This document shows positions 60,479 through 64,000 of a DNA stretch of 64,000 nucleotides, one piece after another. Position 1 is the first letter of the stretch. Every line of letters begins with the position of its first letter. This stretch comes from Proteus terrae (GTDB taxonomy: Bacteria > Pseudomonadota > Gammaproteobacteria > Enterobacterales > Enterobacteriaceae). Under the pieces are notes generated by a model that saw only the letters and a program-made list of their open reading frames with translations, did no database searches and was not told where the DNA came from. The translations under genes were made by a program, and so were the position numbers. The stretch spans positions 1 through 64,000 of the forward strand of contig NZ_PENS01000018.1 in NCBI RefSeq assembly GCF_003144325.1. Reading direction: 5' to 3'.

Positions 60479-61126
60479 TTATGGTAAATGAGCTATTTTG
60501 GCATCCACAACAACACCCACAATTTTACAATTTCCATTGATTGGTATTAAGCGGTATTGAGGATTTAATGGTTTTAAGTAATGGTTGCCTGCGTCTACGA
60601 TGTACTGCTTAAATGTAACTTCATTTTCAGATTCTAATTTAGCGACAACTAGCTTGCCACTAACAACCTCTACTGCGGGATCTACTAATATAATCATCCC
60701 TTCAGGAATACTTAGTCCAGAAGGAGAGGTCATAGAATCTCCTTTTACTTCTAGCCAAAATGATTCTTCGGAACAATGCACAGTTGTCTCATACCATGTA
60801 TCGATTGATTTTCTATGATATGGCTCTACGGCCTCAGACCAATTCCCAGCGCTTACCCAGCTAATTAAAGGGTATTCACCACTAGATCTATTAAATTTTA
60901 AAAACGAAACATTAGAAATAGGATCTTCTTTTCCATCAACAAGCCAAATAGGGCTTGTTTCAAGAGCACTCGCTAATGCTTGAAGATTAGCGCCATTGGG
61001 TTGATAGTCACCTTTTTCCCAACCAGTAACAGTTACACGATTGACTCCAGCTTTTTTAGCTAGAGCCTGTTGTGTCATTTTCAGCTCAAGGCGTCTTTGT
61101 TTAATTCGTTCGCTCATTTCTTTCAT
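60479..61126 (-). CDS. cI: Prophage repressor (CI-like, LexA-type autoproteolysis)
   Basis: This is a 215-residue repressor. The HTH domain (residues about 4-60: MTQQALAKKAGVNRVTVTGW) is followed by an S24 peptidase domain with the Ala-Gly-like cleavage site in SWVSAGNWSEA, the catalytic Ser in VKGDSMTSPSGLSIPEG and Lys in GKLVVAKLESENEVTFKQY. SOS induction through RecA is therefore expected. The ATG at 61126 is taken; it lies inside the third right operator, as in lambda OR3. A longer frame from 61168 would cover the operators. Confidence 0.93.
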   Translation of the reverse strand: MKEMSERIKQRRLELKMTQQALAKKAGVNRVTVTGWEKGDYQPNGANLQALASALETSPIWLVDGKEDPISNVSFLKFNRSSGEYPLISWVSAGNWSEAVEPYHRKSIDTWYETTVHCSEESFWLEVKGDSMTSPSGLSIPEGMIILVDPAVEVVSGKLVVAKLESENEVTFKQYIVDAGNHYLKPLNPQYRLIPINGNCKIVGVVVDAKIAHLP

Positions 61127-61143
61127 GTAGGAAAGCCTACCAC
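61125..61143. promoter_or_regulatory. Right operator site 3, overlapping the repressor start
   Basis: ATGTAGGAAAGCCTACCAC is an imperfect site with the perfect core GTAGG-AAAG-CCTAC. Its position on the repressor start codon suggests negative autoregulation or Cro action. Confidence 0.55.
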
Positions 61144-61149
61144 ATTCCA

Positions 61150-61169
61150 AATGTAAGAATCTTGACATT
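61150..61169. promoter_or_regulatory. Right operator site 2
   Basis: AATGTAAGAATCTTGACATT is a near-palindrome, about 25 bases from site 3 and 22 bases from site 1. It overlaps the -35 element TTGACA (61162-61167) of the rightward promoter. Confidence 0.65.
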
Positions 61170-61171
61170 TA

Positions 61172-61191
61172 AATGTAAGATATCCTACATT
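61172..61191. promoter_or_regulatory. Right operator site 1 over the cro promoter
   Basis: AATGTAAGATATCCTACATT is nearly a perfect 20-bp palindrome. The rightward promoter (TTGACA at 61162, -10 near TACATT 61186-61191) is covered by this site and site 2, so repressor binding would shut off cro. Confidence 0.7.
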
Positions 61192-61229
61192 ATGTGCGTG
61201 TGAATTATTCACTTACCAAAGGATTACAA

Positions 61230-61424
61230 ATGAAGAAAAAAGATGTAATCACGTTTTTTGGTGGTACGTGTAAAACAGCAAAAGCCCTCGGTATTAAACA
61301 TCCTTCGGTGTGTGGTTGGGGATATATCATTCCTAAAGTAAGGGCGTATGAAATAGAAAAAATCACCAAGGGAAAACTTAAATATAACCCTGAACTTTAT
61401 AGAAAAAATACCAAAACAGCATAA
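61230..61424 (+). CDS. cro: Cro-like regulator
   Basis: This is a 64-residue DNA-binding protein like P22 Cro: MKKKDVITFFGGTCKTAKAL, then GIKHPSVCGWGYIIPKVRAY, and ITKGKLKYNPELYRK near the end. It is the first gene of the rightward early operon and opposes the repressor. ATG 61230 with AAAGGA upstream is chosen over the GTG at 61194, which lies close to the promoter. Confidence 0.9.
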   Translation: MKKKDVITFFGGTCKTAKALGIKHPSVCGWGYIIPKVRAYEIEKITKGKLKYNPELYRKNTKTA

Positions 61425-61461
61425 GGCAATTAACTACCAATAAAAGATAGAGCAGGTAGAT

Positions 61462-61938
61462 ATGAGCAAACATTCAATTAAAGAAGTTATTAAAGAAATG
61501 TGCAAAGCACTGCCGGGTGGACGTTCTGCTATGGCAGGGGCTTTAGGTATGTCACTCGAGACGTTTAATAACAAGTTATACGAAAAAAATGGCTGTCGTT
61601 TCTTTGATATCGATGAACAAGAAGCCATGGAAGACATTTCGGGCACTAAGTTGCTGGTGGAATATCACCTAGAACGTCATGGCATGAGTGCATTACCGAA
61701 AATAGAAGCAGAAAAGATAGACCAAGTAGAGCTATTTGATATGCGAATGACATTGGCTGCTATGCAAGGATCACTCGCCGTTTTAATTCAAGAAAGCCTT
61801 GTTGATGGTGTTTTAACGGATGAAGAAATAGGGCGTATTTATCGAAAAACAGGGAAAGTTTTTGCGTATGCAATTGGGTTCTTGGATTCACTGAAAGTGT
61901 TATACGGTGAAAAACAGGAAGCGACTAAGAAAGGGTGA
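61462..61938 (+). CDS. CII-like phage regulatory protein (YmfL family)
   Basis: This is a 158-residue protein. The N-terminal part GGRSAMAGALGMSLETFNNK followed by LYEKNGCRFFDIDEQEAMED is the pattern of YmfL of the E. coli e14 prophage and of CII-like proteins of other lambdoid phages, with a helix-turn-helix at residues about 20-45. The helical C-terminal part may mediate oligomerisation. It sits where lambda has cII, directly after cro. The HflD protein encoded at 53695 is the class of host factor that lowers CII activity in E. coli. Confidence 0.8.
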   Translation: MSKHSIKEVIKEMCKALPGGRSAMAGALGMSLETFNNKLYEKNGCRFFDIDEQEAMEDISGTKLLVEYHLERHGMSALPKIEAEKIDQVELFDMRMTLAAMQGSLAVLIQESLVDGVLTDEEIGRIYRKTGKVFAYAIGFLDSLKVLYGEKQEATKKG

Positions 61939-62000
61939 AGCCAAAGGTATACGGCCTCTGGCTTCGGTTGCCAATTTCAATGATGTGAAGAGAAATAAGC

Positions 62001-62210
62001 ATGAGTAGATTAGTGCATCTAATACCTAAAAAGCAATTTTGCTGTTTACCCTTAACTAAAGAGGGAACATTTCGCTATGTAGAAAGCATACCGAGTGACA
62101 ATCGATCACACAACTACCGAAAAAATATCGATTTGGTAGATAAGAGGACACTGAAAAAGTCATGGGCTGATTTCTATTTCTTGAGTGGAGGAAAATGCAA
62201 TGCGAAATGA
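62001..62210 (+). CDS. Small phage protein of unknown function
   Basis: This is a 69-residue basic protein (MSRLVHLIPKKQFCCLPLTK; ending FYFLSGGKCNAK). It has AAGAGAAATAAGC before the ATG and overlaps the next gene by 11 bases, so it looks translated in the early operon. I do not recognise it. Confidence 0.55.
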   Translation: MSRLVHLIPKKQFCCLPLTKEGTFRYVESIPSDNRSHNYRKNIDLVDKRTLKKSWADFYFLSGGKCNAK

Positions 62211-62379
62211 AGATCCCAATTGTCTTGATCGCTATTACAGAAACCCTCGAGGGCTCCTTGTTCATGTCATTCGTTATGATCGAGAAAAACAGCGCGTTAT
62301 TTTTATGATTGATGGTTGTGAATACGAACAATGCGAGCCGATTCAAAGATTTAAAGAGAGATATACCCGAGTTAAGTGA
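62200..62379 (+). CDS. DUF4222 phage protein
   Basis: This is a 59-residue protein. LDRYYRNPRGLLVHVIRYDR, then IDGCEYEQCEPIQRFKERY, match the DUF4222 family of lambdoid prophages, whose function is unknown. The ATG at 62200 with GGAGGAAA upstream is taken. Confidence 0.8.
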   Translation: MRNEDPNCLDRYYRNPRGLLVHVIRYDREKQRVIFMIDGCEYEQCEPIQRFKERYTRVK

Positions 62380-62387
62380 GGCCTCCT

Positions 62388-63437
62388 ATGAGTGTTAAAT
62401 TATCTAGTTATGTTTGGGATGGTTGCGCCCATGCAGGTTTAAAACTCACATCAGTCGCTATCATGGCAAGATTAGCTGATTTTTCTAATGATGAAGGTAT
62501 TTGTTGGCCTTCTGTTGTGACAATTGCTCGTCAAATTGGTGCGGGTGAAAGCACGGTGCGCACAGCAATAAAACAGTTGGAAAAAGAAGGGTGGTTAACC
62601 AGCGAAAAGCGTAGAAAAGGCAATCGTAACGCAAGCAATATCTATCAGCTGAATGTAGAGAAACTATACCAATCAGCAAAGAAATCGCTTTCTCAACCAA
62701 CAAAATCTGACGTGTCAAAACCTGACCCATCAAAATTTGTTGCATCAAATTCTGTTCCCTCAAAATCGAGCAAAAATAGGGATTTTGAACCGCCAGCTCC
62801 TGAGGGCGATCCATCAGTAACTTCAAAATATGATCCATCAATAAATTATTCTTCGTCGCAGAATTCTGACGCATTCAGCGACCAGCCGAAAATGGATTTT
62901 TTAACACGTTATCCAGAGGCGGTTATTTATAGCGCCAATTTTCAAAAATGGGGCTCCGCTGACGATTTGAAGTGCGCTAAATGGCTATTCAGCCGTAAAT
63001 GTGAAGTGTTTCAAGAGATGGGATTAAAAACGCCTAAAGAGCCCAATTTCACTGATTGGGCTAATGATATTCGCTTAATGACAACGATTGATGGGCATAC
63101 TCACAAAGAAATTTGCCAGTTTTATAAACGAATTACGCAAGATGATTTTTGGAAAAAGAATGTTCAGTGTCCTCGTACACTCAGGGCTCAATGGGATGAT
63201 TTAACCTTACGTTTGGCGGGTAAGAAAAAAATCACCATCGACTCCGTAGAGCGTGATGAAACATTCCGGCTCATCTGGGGTACAGGTTGGAAACCTAAAA
63301 ATAAAATCCAAGAATTAGCCGCTATTCAGGCTAAGAAAAATGGTCTAGGCCGAATGAATGAGGTTGCAGGTTTAGCTGCGTGGCGAGGTATTTGGCAACA
63401 AGTCGCAGAACAAGTTGCTCAGGAAGTTTTGCTATAA
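62388..63437 (+). CDS. Phage replication initiator (O-like) with DnaT-like C-terminal region
   Basis: This is a 349-residue protein. The N-terminal winged helix-turn-helix (residues about 20-85: LADFSNDEGICWPSVVTIAR; GESTVRTAIKQLEKEGWLTS) resembles lambda O and related initiators that bind iterons in their own gene. A Ser/Pro/Lys-rich linker (about 95-155) has near-repeats such as SKFVASNSVPSKSS and often holds the origin. The C-terminal part (WGSADDLKCAKWLFSRK; ITQDDFWKKNVQCPRTLRAQ) resembles DnaT-type primosome proteins. The ATG at 62388 is preferred. Confidence 0.8.
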   Translation: MSVKLSSYVWDGCAHAGLKLTSVAIMARLADFSNDEGICWPSVVTIARQIGAGESTVRTAIKQLEKEGWLTSEKRRKGNRNASNIYQLNVEKLYQSAKKSLSQPTKSDVSKPDPSKFVASNSVPSKSSKNRDFEPPAPEGDPSVTSKYDPSINYSSSQNSDAFSDQPKMDFLTRYPEAVIYSANFQKWGSADDLKCAKWLFSRKCEVFQEMGLKTPKEPNFTDWANDIRLMTTIDGHTHKEICQFYKRITQDDFWKKNVQCPRTLRAQWDDLTLRLAGKKKITIDSVERDETFRLIWGTGWKPKNKIQELAAIQAKKNGLGRMNEVAGLAAWRGIWQQVAEQVAQEVLL

Positions 63438-63458
63438 ACGAGAGTGGAGAAAAATAAC

Positions 63459-64000
63459 ATGAATGGACTAATTGTTATTGATGGTGTTCAAATTCGTCGA
63501 GATACCGCAGGGCGTTATTGTTTAAATGATCTTCATCGAGTCTCAGGTGGTGAAAAACGGCATCAACCATCGAATTGGAGTGCTTTGACTCAAACTAAAG
63601 AGTTGGTTGATGAAATTTCAACCGCTCCTGAGATCACAGGAGCGGTTCCCATAGTGACCATTGTTGGTGGGCTTAACCAAGGAACATATGTTTGCAAAGA
63701 ATTAGTGTATGCCTATGCAATGTGGATAAGCTCATCATTTCATTTAAAAGTGATCCGTACTTTTGATGCATTGATAACACAGCAACACGGCGAAAAGTTA
63801 GCCGATAAAGTTCAAGCTGGGGTTATATTGCTTGAATCGATGGCTAAGAGCCTGAATTTCTCAAACTCTTCAAAATTAGGGGCGTATCAAAAATTACAAG
63901 CCATGGCAGGCTTACCCGAATTAGCCCCTGTGTATGCGATTGATGCGCCAAGCGGATCAATGGATGGTTCAAGTCGTCCAACAGTAGCTTTATCAACACT
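63459..64000 (+). CDS. KilA-N domain phage protein (3' end outside window)
   Basis: The frame is open from ATG 63459, with AGAGTGGAGA upstream, to the window edge (180 codons). The sequence IVIDGVQIRRDTAGRYCLND, then LHRVSGGEKRHQPSNW and YVCKELVYAYAMWISSSFHL, is a clear KilA-N domain, a DNA-binding fold of phage antirepressors and regulators. The part after about residue 115 is helical. It is probably an antirepressor-type protein, but the C-terminal domain that would decide is outside. Confidence 0.85.
   Translation, partial: MNGLIVIDGVQIRRDTAGRYCLNDLHRVSGGEKRHQPSNWSALTQTKELVDEISTAPEITGAVPIVTIVGGLNQGTYVCKELVYAYAMWISSSFHLKVIRTFDALITQQHGEKLADKVQAGVILLESMAKSLNFSNSSKLGAYQKLQAMAGLPELAPVYAIDAPSGSMDGSSRPTVALST

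Larger units (their letters stand above)
58004..64000. mobile_element. Lambdoid prophage at icd (left part; right end outside window)
   Basis: An integrase of the phage 21/e14 type, excisionase, HD hydrolase, CI-like repressor, Cro, a CII-like YmfL protein, a DUF4222 protein, a replication initiator and a KilA-N protein follow icd in lambdoid order, with early genes divergent from the repressor. The left attachment site should lie within the last codons of icd or just after it; its right copy is not in the window, so neither the exact border nor the size can be given. Confidence 0.9.

Overview
This window is chromosomal DNA from an AT-rich enterobacterium, most likely Proteus or a close relative in the Morganellaceae. 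The evidence is the low GC content, housekeeping proteins that read as close but clearly diverged relatives of the E. coli ones, and long blocks of E. coli-like gene order (rluC to fabF to nagZ to ndh; lolCDE to cobB; roxA-phoQP-purB-hflD-mnmA-nudJ-rluE-icd). Species cannot be fixed without a database search.

Region 1 (1-5700) is an accessory island of contact-dependent inhibition (CDI) type: an array of displaced CdiA C-terminal toxin modules and immunity genes. It holds the tail of an immunity-like gene, a perfect 25-bp inverted repeat, an orphan CdiA-CT with a VENN motif and a membrane-protein immunity partner, a second truncated toxin with a homologous immunity gene, an SMI1/KNR4 (SUKH) immunity gene, a frameshifted relic on the minus strand, two toxin tails that run into unrecognised immunity genes, and an Imm8-like gene. 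Region 2 (5700-14750) carries a thiamine-diphosphate keto-acid decarboxylase with a divergent LysR regulator, respiratory D-lactate dehydrogenase (dld), exonuclease I (sbcB), a FosA-type glutathione transferase, a LacY-family sugar permease behind LacI-type operators and a CRP site, and tmaR.

Region 3 (14750-58060) is conserved core: RNase E (rne) divergent from rluC; a lipoprotein gene and maf; the phospholipid and fatty acid cluster yceD-rpmF-plsX-fabH-fabD-fabG-acpP-fabF with pabC-mltG-tmk-holB-tatD; hinT-ycfL-lpoB-thiK-nagZ-ycfP; ndh with a perfect FNR box; a YcfJ-like protein without its glycine zipper; mfd divergent from lolCDE; cobB; pepT; a small membrane protein; roxA; phoPQ (with a weakened PhoQ acidic cluster); purB-hflD-mnmA; nudJ-rluE; and icd.

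Region 4 (58060-64000) is the left part of a lambdoid prophage inserted downstream of icd, the site used by phage 21 and e14. It reads int-xis-(HD hydrolase)-cI on the minus strand and cro-cII-like-DUF4222-replication initiator-KilA-N on the plus strand, with recognisable operator sites on both sides of the repressor gene. The prophage continues beyond the right edge. No tRNA, rRNA or CRISPR array was seen.
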